A stretch of 7,953 nt of DNA. It comes from Alphaproteobacteria bacterium. Its GTDB lineage: Bacteria; Pseudomonadota; Alphaproteobacteria; BOG-932; Roseiterribacteraceae. The stretch lies in contig CAJCJC010000477.1 in the NCBI GenBank assembly GCA_903970575.1, positions 1 to 7,953 of the forward strand, written 5' to 3'. The translations under genes were made by a program, and so were the position numbers. The notes beneath the pieces were generated by a model. That model worked only from the letters and a program-made list of their open reading frames with translations. It was not told where the DNA came from and ran no database searches. This document shows positions 7,331-7,953 of this stretch, in pieces (position 1 is the first letter of the stretch; every line of letters starts with the position of its first letter).

Positions 7331-7953
7331 TCAGGTGCCGGAAGTGACGTGTATGAGCCTCGAAAGGTCATGCCACATCACAAACACGAAAAATGAGACG
7401 ATCAGGGCGAATCCGACCCGAAAGCCCACGGCCAGGGCGCGATCGCTGACAGGTTGTCCGCGTACCGCCTCGATTGCATAGAACAGCAGATGGCCGCCGT
7501 CCAGCACTGGAATGGGGAAAAGGTTAATCAAACCCAAGCTAATGGAAAGAAGGGCGACGAAATGAACCAAAGGGATGAAGCCCTGCTTCCAAATCTCGCC
7601 AGAAAGCTGCCCAATTCCGATCGGTCCGCTGAGATCGTCCGTGCTGCGGCGCCCAACGATCATCTGCCCGATCGTTTTCAGCGACGAAGTCGCGACTGTC
7701 CATGTCTCACGCGCGCCTTCCCAAAGCGCCGTCGCCGGATCCTCATGGCGCATCACGAAGTCAGCCGAGGGTTGCATGCCGAGCTGGCCGATCTTCTGGA
7801 CGCCCAGCAAGCCCTGCTCCTCGACGATACGCGGAGTCGCGACAATCGTCAGCTTGGCGCCGTTTCGCACCACCGACAGCGTCAACGGTTCACCAGCATC
7901 CAGCATGACCGCCTGCCGCAGCTCCTCGAAGCGACTGACCGACGCCCCATTCA
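7331..7953 (-). CDS. rseP: RIP metalloprotease RseP, site-2 protease family (partial, N-terminus outside window)
   Basis: Zinc intramembrane protease of the inner membrane; relatives cleave anti-sigma factors such as RseA (E. coli) or the polar factor PodJ (Caulobacter MmpA) and clear signal peptide remnants. Only the last 206 residues are in the window, and the frame stays open to the right edge. The visible part starts in a PDZ domain (NGASVSRFEELRQAV, then LTLSVVRNG). It continues through VGVQKIG-like sequence and the conserved DLSGPIGIGQ, then a membrane segment ending in the second zinc-site motif NLFPIPVLDGGH (Asp encoded at 7499-7501), and a last hydrophobic segment (VGFALIVSFFVFVMW). 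The HExxH motif lies outside. The in-frame ATG at 7906 is not the start, because the PDZ sequence continues upstream of it. The stop lies 19 nt before bamA, the usual rseP-bamA pairing. Confidence 0.95.
   Translation of the reverse strand, partial: NGASVSRFEELRQAVMLDAGEPLTLSVVRNGAKLTIVATPRIVEEQGLLGVQKIGQLGMQPSADFVMRHEDPATALWEGARETWTVATSSLKTIGQMIVGRRSTDDLSGPIGIGQLSGEIWKQGFIPLVHFVALLSISLGLINLFPIPVLDGGHLLFYAIEAVRGQPVSDRALAVGFRVGFALIVSFFVFVMWHDLSRLIHVTSGT

Noticed and set aside
7312..7371. Upstream extension of bamA to 7371
   Set aside because: It would overlap the rseP C-terminus and bury the signal peptide 20 residues inside the protein.
1..7953. Search for tRNA, CRISPR array, insertion sequence, riboswitch or phage genes
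   Set aside because: All DNA is accounted for by conserved genes with gaps of at most 45 nt; no arrays of repeats, inverted-repeat ends or transposase-like sequence were seen by eye.

Overview
This window looks like a chromosomal segment of a GC-rich alphaproteobacterium, not an accessory island. Three things point there: the gene order rseP-bamA-skp-fabZ-lpxA-lpxI-lpxB with gltA convergent behind it, the use of LpxI instead of LpxH for UDP-diacylglucosamine hydrolysis, and the type of citrate synthase. A Rhodospirillales/Acetobacterales-like host is my best guess. That rests on general resemblance of the proteins and on skp sitting in the cluster, not on any search.

Layout. On the plus strand, 1-929 holds the 3' two thirds of gltA (citrate synthase, start outside the window). 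Everything from 926 to the right edge is one tightly packed minus-strand gene train, transcribed right to left: rseP (3' part, runs off the right edge), bamA, skp/ompH, fabZ, lpxA, lpxI, lpxB. Gaps are 19 nt (rseP-bamA), 13 nt (bamA-skp) and 12 to 45 nt (skp-fabZ, depending on the fabZ start). The last four genes overlap head to tail by 8, 11 and 4 nt. No stretch of even 100 bases lacks a gene. I found no RNA gene, CRISPR array, mobile element or origin.

How the genes work together. The train builds the outer membrane. RseP is an inner-membrane intramembrane protease. BamA inserts beta-barrel proteins, and Skp carries unfolded outer-membrane proteins to it. FabZ acts at the hydroxyacyl-ACP branch point between phospholipid and lipid A. 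LpxA, LpxI and LpxB catalyse the first acylation, the pyrophosphate cleavage and the disaccharide synthesis of the Raetz lipid A pathway. lpxD, which commonly sits between bamA/skp and fabZ in such clusters, is absent here. GltA is a TCA-cycle enzyme with no obvious functional tie; its stop codon interlocks with that of lpxB.

I see no undescribed system. The points most worth a second look are the missing lpxD, the interlocked convergent stops with a possible gltA terminator buried in the lpxB coding sequence, a perfect in-frame 12-bp duplication in the BamA barrel, and a repetitive N-terminal extension on FabZ.
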